The notes under the pieces are model-generated. The model was not told the origin of the DNA. It searched no databases and worked only from the letters and a program-made list of their open reading frames with translations. From positions 1-11,917 of the forward strand of contig JBEPWQ010000102.1 of assembly GCA_041642315.1 (NCBI GenBank): a stretch of 11,917 bases of DNA. Reading direction: 5' to 3'. This stretch comes from JAABSQ01 sp041642315 (GTDB lineage Bacteria; Desulfobacterota; Desulfobacteria; Desulfobacterales; Desulfococcaceae). Below are positions 4,408-10,941 of this stretch, piece after piece. Each line of letters begins with the position of its first letter. Positions within the stretch are counted from its first letter, which is position 1. Position numbers and translations under genes: made by a program.

Positions 4408-6546
4408 TCACATCGAAATCACCTTGGACACCTGAATGCCCAGCCTCTGCATCCTTGACCATAGAGTGGACCGGTTGATCTGAAGAAGGGCGGCGGCTCC
4501 GTTCGGGCCGGACAGAACACCGTTCGTCTTTTTCAGGGCCGCCAGGATATGCCGGCGCTCTATCTCTTCCAGGGTCGCAAAGGTAGAATCTTTCGCCGGC
4601 GAGGTGCTCAAGCCGCTGATATATTGTCCGGTCAGGACCGGTTCCGGACAAAGGATCACCGCCCGCTCCAGAATATTGGCCAGTTCCCGCACATTGCCGG
4701 GCCAGTCCGACCGGTTCAGTTTGTGGATCACCTCGGGGCTCACCTTTTGGATCCGTTTGCCCAAGCGAACCGAGATTTTTTCGACCAGATAATCGGTCAG
4801 ATGGGTGATATCTTCTTTTCGCTCCCGCAGCGGCGGTATCCGGATGGGAAATATATTGAGCCGATAATAGAGATCCGATCTGAACCGCCCCTCCTTGACC
4901 GCCGCTTCGAGATCGCGGTTGGTGGCGGCGATCACCCGAACATCGACTTTCAAGGTCGCTTCACCCCCGATTCGTTCGAATTCCTGCTCCTGCAAGACCC
5001 GCAGCAGTTTGATCTGGGCTTCCGGGGGCAGTTCCCCGACTTCGTCCAGAAACAGGGTGCCCTGGTGGGCGAGTTCGAATCGTCCTTTTTTTCGGGATTC
5101 AGCGCCGGTATATCCCCCTTTTTCATGACCGAAGAGTTCGTTCTCGATCAGGCCCGGCGCAAAAACCCCGCAATTGATCTTGATCAGGGGTTTGTGTTTA
5201 CGCCTGCTTACGGCGTGAATCGCCCGGGCGATAAGCTCTTTGCCGGTGCCGGTTTCACCCAGCAACAAAACGGTGGCATCGGTTTCGGCCACCATTCCGA
5301 TGTCTTTAAACACCGCCTTCATGGGCGAGGATTCACCGATGATCTCCCCGTAATTCAGCTCGCTTTTCAGCTCTTCCTGAAGATAGATGTTCTGAGATTT
5401 CAGTCTTTCCGCCTGTTTTCGATCGGTGATGTCCCTGGCGATAAAGACACCGCACCGCTTTCCGTCGATGCGCAGATTCATGGGGCCGGTGCGGGCCTCG
5501 AACCAGCGTCGTCCGGCCGGTACTTTCAATTCATACTCCAGCTTTTCCGAGGTGCCGGTCTCGATGGTCCGCTGAATCGCACCCAAATAGGTATCCGCCT
5601 CCGCCGGCGGGAAAAGGTCATGAATCCGCCTGCCCTTGAGGGAGCCCGGATCCGCGTAAAGCAGGTTTTTTTCCGCCGTCAAGATATCGAGATACCGGCC
5701 CTCCTCATCCACCACGAACACCAAGTCGGGCAGGGCCCTGCCGATGGCCTGCAGCCGTTCTTCGCTGTCTCGAAGCGCCTGTTCGGCCTGTTGACGCTCG
5801 GTGATATCCCGGGCGATCCAGACAACGGCGTTTTTTCCGTTGATTTTGCGCTCCATGGGGGCGGTGCGGGCCTCGAAACAGCGGACTTTTCCGTCAATGG
5901 GAAGCTCGTATTCGATGACCCCGCTTTGCCTGTTTTGAATGGTGTTTTGAACCAGGGAAAGAAAAGTGTCCGCCAGTGGATCGGGGAAGATGTCGTGCAG
6001 CCGTCGGCCTCGAATCCGGTCGGTGGACGCATACAGCAGATTTTCCCGGGCGGTAAGGACTTCCAGGTGGCGTCCGTCTTCGTCCAGCACGAAGACCAGG
6101 TCCGGCAGCGCCTGAACGATAGCCCGCAGTCGTTCTTCACTCTGGCGGGACCGAACTTCCGAACGCCTGCATTGTGACACATCCCGAATAAAACAGCACA
6201 GGCAGGGCCGGTTTTCGGATTCGACCAGGGAACAGGTTATTTCAACCGGCAGATGATCGCCGGTGTTGGTAACCAGTGCGGTCTCGTATATTCTGTCCGG
6301 GGTATTGGTCATCATGTGAACATGGGCGGGCCATTCATTTTCCGCTATGCCGGTGTCGAGATCCCAGAGGGCCGTTTGGGTCAGTTCCGAATAGGCATAG
6401 CCCAACCGGCGGCAAGCCGACCGGTTGGCATGCTGAATGCGACCGGTGGAAGCATCCACCCAAAGGACCGCATCCGGCGATGCCTGGAGGGTATCATAGT
6501 AGAGTCGGTATCCGTCCTGGGAATTATCCGGGTATCGATTTTTCAT
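4408..6546 (-). CDS. PAS-PAS-PAS sigma-54-dependent transcriptional activator
   Basis: The 712-residue cytoplasmic regulator has three PAS domains (about 12-125, 138-250, 263-378), a short coiled linker, an AAA+ sigma-54 interaction domain (about 400-640) and a Fis-type helix-turn-helix (about 660-705). In the AAA+ part are Walker A GETGTGKE (430-437), the sigma-54 loop GGYTGA (477-482) where GAFTGA is usual, Walker B TLFLDE (497-502), an arginine-rich FRSDLYYRL (555-563), and WPGNVREL (615-622). There is no receiver domain, so the signal is probably sensed directly by a PAS. PAS2 and PAS3 are near copies; PAS1 ends in a cysteine cluster (C105, C115, C117, C118, C126). The ATG at 6546 follows GGGGAG; an upstream ATG at 6696 would add 50 residues with no homology signs and cross the promoter. 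It probably activates the downstream diiron-DsrE operon. Confidence 0.92.
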   Translation of the reverse strand: MKNRYPDNSQDGYRLYYDTLQASPDAVLWVDASTGRIQHANRSACRRLGYAYSELTQTALWDLDTGIAENEWPAHVHMMTNTPDRIYETALVTNTGDHLPVEITCSLVESENRPCLCCFIRDVSQCRRSEVRSRQSEERLRAIVQALPDLVFVLDEDGRHLEVLTARENLLYASTDRIRGRRLHDIFPDPLADTFLSLVQNTIQNRQSGVIEYELPIDGKVRCFEARTAPMERKINGKNAVVWIARDITERQQAEQALRDSEERLQAIGRALPDLVFVVDEEGRYLDILTAEKNLLYADPGSLKGRRIHDLFPPAEADTYLGAIQRTIETGTSEKLEYELKVPAGRRWFEARTGPMNLRIDGKRCGVFIARDITDRKQAERLKSQNIYLQEELKSELNYGEIIGESSPMKAVFKDIGMVAETDATVLLLGETGTGKELIARAIHAVSRRKHKPLIKINCGVFAPGLIENELFGHEKGGYTGAESRKKGRFELAHQGTLFLDEVGELPPEAQIKLLRVLQEQEFERIGGEATLKVDVRVIAATNRDLEAAVKEGRFRSDLYYRLNIFPIRIPPLRERKEDITHLTDYLVEKISVRLGKRIQKVSPEVIHKLNRSDWPGNVRELANILERAVILCPEPVLTGQYISGLSTSPAKDSTFATLEEIERRHILAALKKTNGVLSGPNGAAALLQINRSTLWSRMQRLGIQVSKVISM

Positions 6547-6609
6547 ATGCGTTCTCCCCTTACATCGGGTGTGGGAGCGGGTGAGGTCATGGGCAAATCC
6601 TCTTTTTAT

Positions 6610-6638
6610 ATCATAATATGCGAAAAAATGGATGGCAA
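6610..6638 (-). promoter_or_regulatory. Candidate sigma-70 promoter for the sigma-54 activator gene
   Basis: On the minus strand TTGCCA (6638-6633), a 17-base spacer and TATGAT (6615-6610) predict a start near 6603, about 57 bases before the ATG at 6546. An imperfect palindrome at 6635-6655 overlaps the -35 box. Confidence 0.5.
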
Positions 6639-6655
6639 TTTTTGCGAAAATTTGC
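6635..6655. promoter_or_regulatory. Imperfect 21-bp palindrome in the divergent promoter region
   Basis: The stretch starts GCAATTTTT and ends AAAATTTGC around a central GCG. It reads nearly the same on both strands, with mismatches at the fifth base from each end and at the centre. It lies over the -35 box of the activator promoter and upstream of the M23 gene, where it could act as an operator for either. Confidence 0.35.
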
Positions 6656-6719
6656 TGAAATGGCATCCGAAAGCGGAAAACTGAAAACCACGGCACGAAT
6701 TTATGGGAGAAGGATACTT

Positions 6720-7574
6720 GTGAAAATCATCACCAAATTGAGACGACCGGTCAAGACATTTTTTCCAGGGTGGATTATCGGGATGATTCTTCTGGTATCG
6801 GCGTCATCGGGATCGGCATCGGACCTGACAGGACATTTCATTCAGGGCGGGCTGCTGTTCGGGGAAGTGGCGCCGGGCACCCGGGTGACCTATCATGGCA
6901 GATCCCTTCGGGTATCCCCGAAGGGGCGCTTCCTCATCGGCCTGGATCGGGATGCGCCCCTCGCCTCGGTTCTCGAGGTGGGTCATCCGGATGGTACCCG
7001 CGAAAGTCATCCCCTGATCATCGACGCTCGGGAATATGACATTCAACGGATAGACGGGCTGCCGCCTCGAAAGGTCGACCCCGATCCCGAAGACCTGGCC
7101 CGCATTCGGGCGGAAGCCGCACTGGTGCAAACCGCCCGGAAACGGGACGACCCCCGCACCGATTTTGCCGAAGGATTCATTTGGCCGGTCACCGGCCGAA
7201 TTACCGGGGTATACGGCAGTCAGCGCATACTCAACGGCAATCCCCGCCGCCCCCACTACGGGGTGGACATCGCCGCGCCGACGGGGACCCCGGTGAAGGC
7301 GCCGGCCGACGGGGTGGTCAGCCTGGTGCATCCGGATATGTTTTTTTCCGGCGGCACCCTCATTCTCGATCACGGGCACGGGCTTTCTTCGAGCTTTCTC
7401 CACCTGCACCGCATTCGGGTACGTGAAGGGCAGGCCGTCCGCCAGGGATCGATTATCGCCGAGGTCGGCGCCACCGGCCGGGTGACCGGTCCCCATCTGG
7501 ACTGGCGAATGAACTGGTTCGACCAACGGATCGATCCCACCCTGCTCGTGGGGCCGATGCCGGACGGGGGGTGA
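6720..7574 (+). CDS. Exported M23 (LytM-type) metallopeptidase
   Basis: The 284-residue protein has a basic N-terminus, a hydrophobic segment at about 14-28 and a likely signal cleavage after SGSA (33), placing it in the periplasm. Residues about 150-278 form an M23 domain with H179-x3-D183 (PHYGVD), the FLHLH box (H228, H230) and GPHLDW (H259, D261). M23 enzymes cleave peptidoglycan cross-links or act as activators of other hydrolases. The final motif is normally GPHLHW/F, and here its second histidine, a zinc ligand, is aspartate. I chose GTG at 6720 because AAGGA stands five bases upstream and the product then starts directly with a signal peptide; the upstream ATG at 6618 would add 34 residues lacking export features. 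It is divergent from the activator gene. Substrate unknown. Confidence 0.87.
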   Translation: MKIITKLRRPVKTFFPGWIIGMILLVSASSGSASDLTGHFIQGGLLFGEVAPGTRVTYHGRSLRVSPKGRFLIGLDRDAPLASVLEVGHPDGTRESHPLIIDAREYDIQRIDGLPPRKVDPDPEDLARIRAEAALVQTARKRDDPRTDFAEGFIWPVTGRITGVYGSQRILNGNPRRPHYGVDIAAPTGTPVKAPADGVVSLVHPDMFFSGGTLILDHGHGLSSSFLHLHRIRVREGQAVRQGSIIAEVGATGRVTGPHLDWRMNWFDQRIDPTLLVGPMPDGG

Positions 7575-7618
7575 ACAGGAGTAACCGGGGATCTTTTATT
7601 GTATCTTTTTTGTGGGAC

Positions 7619-7647
7619 TTGACTTTATGCCTGAAGTTTTATATAAA
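7619..7647 (+). promoter_or_regulatory. Sigma-70-type promoter for the cold-shock gene
   Basis: TTGACT (7619-7624), a 17-base spacer and TATAAA (7642-7647) predict a start near 7654. This separates the cold-shock gene from the M23 gene and leaves a leader of about 118 bases. Confidence 0.72.
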
Positions 7648-7653
7648 GCTGAT

Positions 7654-7771
7654 GTTGTTTGTAAAAATTTTCATAATTCAGTTTCGTTCTATAAGGAAGA
7701 CCCTTTGTGAAGGTGGCGACCTTAGAGGTATGGAACTAATTAACACACTGATTAAACGGAGGTTTGTCACA
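7654..7771 (+). promoter_or_regulatory. Long 5' leader of the cold-shock mRNA
   Basis: The leader is long for a 66-residue protein, as in cspA-type mRNAs where the leader controls translation by temperature. A hairpin AAGGT-GGCG-ACCTT (7710-7723) is visible. I do not recognise a named thermosensor family, so a regulatory role is inferred from length and family practice. Confidence 0.4.
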
Positions 7772-7972
7772 ATGGCAGAGGGTACAGTAAAATGGTTCAA
7801 TGATTCAAAAGGATTCGGATTTATTGAGCAAGCCGATGGGCCGGATGTATTCGTACATCATTCCGCCATCAATGCAAGCGGCTTTAAAAGCTTGAATGAG
7901 GGCGACCGCGTGACCTTTGAGATCGAAGAAGGGCAAAAGGGGTTGGCCGCCGTCAATGTCACCGTAGTCTAA
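7772..7972 (+). CDS. CspA-family cold-shock protein
   Basis: The 66-residue protein is a single cold-shock domain of standard length, with RNP1 at KGFGFI (13-18) and RNP2 at VFVHH (26-30), flanked by GTVKWFN (4-10) and SLNEGDRVTFE (40-50). Such proteins bind single-stranded RNA and DNA in the cytoplasm and melt mRNA structure at low temperature or in stationary phase. The ATG at 7772 follows CGGAGG by nine bases. It has its own promoter and terminator, so it is a single-gene unit. Which Csp paralogue it is, and whether it is cold-induced, cannot be told from sequence. Confidence 0.97.
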   Translation: MAEGTVKWFNDSKGFGFIEQADGPDVFVHHSAINASGFKSLNEGDRVTFEIEEGQKGLAAVNVTVV

Positions 7973-8000
7973 TTTTTTGTTATTCCGATCTTTTTGAAGA

Positions 8001-8036
8001 GGTTATCCGTCCGGATAGCCTTTTCTTTTTATTTTT
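8001..8036 (+). terminator. Rho-independent terminator after the cold-shock gene
   Basis: GGTTATCC (8001-8008) and GGATAGCC (8013-8020) form an eight-pair stem (one G-U pair) with a four-base loop, followed by a T-rich tract. Confidence 0.9.
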
Positions 8037-8067
8037 CAGATAGCGCGTTTTTTTCAGACAGCGCGTT
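8032..8067. repeat. Two tandem 18-bp units
   Basis: Units 8032-8049 and 8050-8067 (TTTTTCAGAYAGCGCGTT) differ at one base. They directly follow the cold-shock terminator and share its T-tract. They precede the operon starting at 8130 and might be an operator pair or simply a slippage duplication. Confidence 0.6.
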
Positions 8068-8129
8068 TTTCCTCCCACCCAGAAAAAATCGATCTTAATC
8101 CTCCATGGATAAGGAACAGGTGAACCGCC

Positions 8130-8351
8130 ATGAACATTTCAGAAATCAGGACAGGGCTGAAATCCCTGCTGGAACAGACCATCGGACAAAGAAGAACCTG
8201 GGTTCCCCACCGGCAATGGATGCGGGAATACCACATGCTTCGCCAGGCGGCCGGATCGATCGACCTGGGCAACATGTCCCGGATGATCAAATCCCGATTG
8301 GATCAATGCAGAGCCTATGCGAAGCGAAAGGTCCCTGGACAAGAACATTGA
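8130..8351 (+). CDS. Small protein of unknown function
   Basis: The 73-residue product (starting MNISEIRTGLKSLLEQTIG) is basic, predicted mostly helical, with no signal peptide or membrane segment. I do not recognise a family. Codon use with high third-position GC matches the neighbouring genes, which supports this frame over the overlapping frame at 8105-8377. The ribosome-binding sequence is modest (AAGGA further off, AGGTG about eight bases from the ATG). It precedes the DUF89-like gene by 49 bases if that gene starts at 8401, so it may be the first gene of that operon and a partner of the enzymes downstream. Confidence 0.55.
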   Translation: MNISEIRTGLKSLLEQTIGQRRTWVPHRQWMREYHMLRQAAGSIDLGNMSRMIKSRLDQCRAYAKRKVPGQEH

Positions 8352-8400
8352 TTTCCCGGTCCCGCCCGAACGGATAGCCAACCCCGGAGGGATTCCCGCG

Positions 8401-10053
8401 GTGATTCCCCCACGCATTCCACCGGCGCGCCGAAAGGCGCTGACCCGTTTCATTCTCTTTCGAGAACCCCATCCCGCCTGCCGGGATAATATTGAACGGT
8501 ATTTCGGCCCACACCGTCTTCCCGGCACTGCTCCCATCGGCCTTCGCCGGCATCGGCCCGAGCTTTTTCAGGACACCCTGAATGCGGAATGGTCGACCTA
8601 CGAAGAATGGCTGCGCAGACACCTGAGCCGCGGCCTGAATTGCGTCCTTGCCGAACAGCAGCAAGAAAACCAGCGGGTCCTGAATGAGCGGGAGAAGGCG
8701 GCCATTCTCCAGGCCGCCGGGCGTATTCTGGAATACCCGACCGAGGAAGGAATTCCGCTTCAGGATGCGGTTCCGCAACAGATGTACGAAGACGTGTTCA
8801 TGCGGATCATCGGGTTGCTCCTGTATCCCGACCATCCCGGGCGGGAGGTCCATTTTTATCGGGCTTTCAATGCGCTCTGCCACCGGCTCGGTCTGTCCTT
8901 GCTGAATGCCATGTCCCGACGCAACATTCTCCGCCCCGGCGACGCAGATATTTCCAGATTGATTCGGGTGGCGGTCCTGTCGGGGTATGTCGGCATCAAC
9001 CTCAAGAGTTCGGCCTCGGCCGCTTCGGCGCTGCTGAACCGAAGTCTTCTTTCCATTCCGAAGAAATGGGCCGAAAACCTGGCCATGGTTGCATCCGTAT
9101 CGGCCACCGATCTTACGGCACTGGCGGATGAACTCCTCGATCTGGCGGAAAGCCCGGAGCGGGCCTTTGAACTCGACTCCTTTTCCATATATAAAAGGGA
9201 GGTGATCGACTGTTCCGAGCCGACCCTGGTGGTCTTCTTTTCCGACGACTACCTGGAATCCATCATCGATCTGAAACGGTTTGAAGCCATGCTCGACCGA
9301 AATCCCCGCCTTTGCGTGCTGTTCGTGCCCCGGGCCGGTCGGTACGGAAATGATCTGGCTTTTTCGGATCTGGCCGGCATACTGGCGGAGCCCCCCTTTT
9401 GTGCACTGCATCGCCACCTGGAAACAGGGCGTCTCCGCGTCAGTCAGCACGGCCCACGGGCCGGCTGCCTGGACCCGAGAGACGTCAGCCGACATCTGGT
9501 AGATGCAATCGATCTTCTCGGGAAGGACCGGCATATCATCGTCGAAACCAAGGGATGCCGCAATTTTGAAATGCTTCAGGGGCGGCTGCCGGTTCCCTGG
9601 TATGCCGCCTTCAACTGCAACCGGGCCTTGAGCATCCGCACGGTGGAAGTGGACGGTCCGCCGGTTTTTCTGAGGATACCGCCCGGCTTGAAGGCCTACG
9701 ACGGTTTTTCCGATCCCCGCATCGGTCAAAGCCGCTCCTACGGCACCGCCGGGGTGCGGTTTGCCCGCATGACGACGCGCAACCTCTATGCGGGGCTGAA
9801 TTCACCCGTTTATCAGCGCCTGTCGGTCCAAGCTGGAGATGAATTCGAATTGCATGCAGCGTTATACCGATGGGCGGATGCTGCGGGGATGACCTTTCCC
9901 GAACTCATGAATGCGCTCTCGGCGGAAGCGTTTGCGCAAGAGAAAGGATTTGAAAAGATTCGCCGGGCGATCACCCGGTGCGGCAAAAGGGGCGACTGCA
10001 ATATCGAACCGATTACAAGGATGATGCGACGAAACCGGAATGGAAAGGACTAA
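8401..10053 (+). CDS. Large protein with a DUF89/ARMT1-like domain
   Basis: The 550-residue protein carries, at about 272-437, a region resembling the DUF89 (ARMT1-like, metal-dependent phosphatase) fold: a strand into DDYLESIIDL (282-291, where the family has DN-x-GE), NDLAFSDL (317-324, family NDVT-x2-D) and IIVETKGCRNFEML (379-392, family KGQGNFE). DUF89 proteins dephosphorylate damaged or side-product phosphometabolites using Mn, Co or Ni; ARMT1 was also linked to carboxyl methylation. Residues 1-270 are helical, and the last ~110 residues end with a CGKRGDC segment and a basic tail, together far longer than the usual ~290-residue bacterial members. I prefer the GTG at 8401, nine bases after GGAGGG (8386-8391); an ATG at 8317 lacks a ribosome-binding site and overlaps the upstream ORF. 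It overlaps the radical SAM gene by 14 bases. The exact reaction is unknown. Confidence 0.68.
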   Translation: MIPPRIPPARRKALTRFILFREPHPACRDNIERYFGPHRLPGTAPIGLRRHRPELFQDTLNAEWSTYEEWLRRHLSRGLNCVLAEQQQENQRVLNEREKAAILQAAGRILEYPTEEGIPLQDAVPQQMYEDVFMRIIGLLLYPDHPGREVHFYRAFNALCHRLGLSLLNAMSRRNILRPGDADISRLIRVAVLSGYVGINLKSSASAASALLNRSLLSIPKKWAENLAMVASVSATDLTALADELLDLAESPERAFELDSFSIYKREVIDCSEPTLVVFFSDDYLESIIDLKRFEAMLDRNPRLCVLFVPRAGRYGNDLAFSDLAGILAEPPFCALHRHLETGRLRVSQHGPRAGCLDPRDVSRHLVDAIDLLGKDRHIIVETKGCRNFEMLQGRLPVPWYAAFNCNRALSIRTVEVDGPPVFLRIPPGLKAYDGFSDPRIGQSRSYGTAGVRFARMTTRNLYAGLNSPVYQRLSVQAGDEFELHAALYRWADAAGMTFPELMNALSAEAFAQEKGFEKIRRAITRCGKRGDCNIEPITRMMRRNRNGKD

Positions 10054-10876
10054 AATCCACCGAAACGTGACGTTTGAGCGGATGATCCTCGACTTTTGGC
10101 AGTTTATAAGGTCCCAACGGGTCATTACAAAGCGTTTTGGTTTCGCGTTCGAGCGAAGCCGGCGATTCGTCGAGATCGATCTCACTTACCGGTGCAATCT
10201 CAAGTGCGCCAACTGCAACCGATCCTGCACCCAGTCTCCGAGCAAGCACGATCTGTCCGTGGCGCAAATTGCCTCCTTCGTCCAGCAAAGCATCGCCGCC
10301 GGCGCCCGGTGGGAGCGCATCCGCCTGTTGGGTGGTGAACCGACTCTGCACCGGGAATTTTTCGCCATCCTGGATCTGCTCATGGATTATCGGCGAAGAT
10401 ATCGCCCCAGGATGCGGATCGTGGTCTGCACCAACGGGTCAGGGCCTCGGGTTCGGAAGGTACTCTCCCATCTTCCGGAAGGGGTCGAGATAAAAAATAC
10501 ATTCAAAAACGGCTCTCAGCGATTGTTCAGACCCTTCAATAAAGCCCCCGCCGACGCTTTCTTTTTTCGGCTTTCGGATTTTTCCGCCGGGTGCCGCATT
10601 CTGAACGACTGCGGCCTGGGAGTAACTCCCTTCGGCTATTATCCTTGCGCCATCGCCGGCGGCATCGACAGAATATTCGAATTCGGCCTCGGCAGAAGAA
10701 CCCTTCCCCACGCTGATGATCAAATGCGGGACCAGCTATCGGTATTCTGCCCGCTTTGCGGTCATTTTGGATTCTCTTGGCCTACCAAAAAGGTGAAAAT
10801 GTCTTCGGCCTGGACAATTGCCTACGGGGGCGCTCGAAACTGCGAACCGGGCCGTATCGATTCTTTACCATCGTAA
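10040..10876 (+). CDS. Radical SAM protein with extra C-terminal cysteines
   Basis: The 278-residue protein contains the SAM-cluster motif C52-x3-C56-x2-C59 (YRCNLKCANC), the SAM-binding GGEP (98-101) and a TNG strand end (131-133). C63 lies just after the motif. The C-terminal part has C185, C191, C203 (CGLGVTPFGYYPC) and C237-x2-C240 (CPLCG), arranged as a compact SPASM-like region that probably binds an auxiliary Fe-S cluster. Radical SAM/SPASM proteins commonly modify peptides or proteins, but small-molecule members exist. The start overlaps the end of the DUF89-like gene by 14 bases, implying translational coupling; an internal ATG at 10082 is an alternative start. No precursor peptide with typical features is evident nearby, though the 73-residue ORF at 8130 could be a partner. 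Substrate unknown. Confidence 0.85.
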   Translation: MERTKIHRNVTFERMILDFWQFIRSQRVITKRFGFAFERSRRFVEIDLTYRCNLKCANCNRSCTQSPSKHDLSVAQIASFVQQSIAAGARWERIRLLGGEPTLHREFFAILDLLMDYRRRYRPRMRIVVCTNGSGPRVRKVLSHLPEGVEIKNTFKNGSQRLFRPFNKAPADAFFFRLSDFSAGCRILNDCGLGVTPFGYYPCAIAGGIDRIFEFGLGRRTLPHADDQMRDQLSVFCPLCGHFGFSWPTKKVKMSSAWTIAYGGARNCEPGRIDSLPS

Positions 10877-10941
10877 ACTGCGAGGGATTTTCAGGTCTAA
10901 AGCGATTTCGGCAAATTTCCCTCCGCAGGATTCAAGAAATT

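Noticed and set aside
4549..6177. 542-codon open frame on the plus strand
   Set aside because: It is antisense to the sigma-54 activator, whose domains are unmistakable. Long antisense frames are expected in a high-GC gene.
6633..6646. Possible second sigma-54 promoter (GG...TTTTTGC, plus strand) before the M23 gene
   Set aside because: The GG and GC are separated by eight bases, not ten, so the spacing is wrong.
6547..6696. N-terminal extension of the activator to an ATG at 6696
   Set aside because: It would cross the predicted promoter and palindrome, and the ATG at 6546 has a good ribosome-binding sequence directly before a PAS domain.
8105..8377. 90-codon ORF overlapping the small gene at 8130
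   Set aside because: The 8130-8351 frame has codon use more like its neighbours and a better-spaced ribosome-binding sequence; the 8105 frame is Pro/Gly/Arg-rich shadow-like.
8317..8400. ATG at 8317 as start of the DUF89-like gene
   Set aside because: There is no ribosome-binding site and it would overlap the upstream ORF by 35 bases; the GTG at 8401 has GGAGGG at nine bases. It remains possible.
8287..9729. 480-codon open frame on the minus strand
   Set aside because: It is antisense to the DUF89-like gene and lacks any domain I recognise or a plausible ribosome-binding site.
10877..10941. Bidirectional terminator between the convergent radical SAM and GatZ/KbaZ genes
   Set aside because: Only a loose AAATTTC/GAAATTT inverted repeat with a long loop and no T-run is visible.
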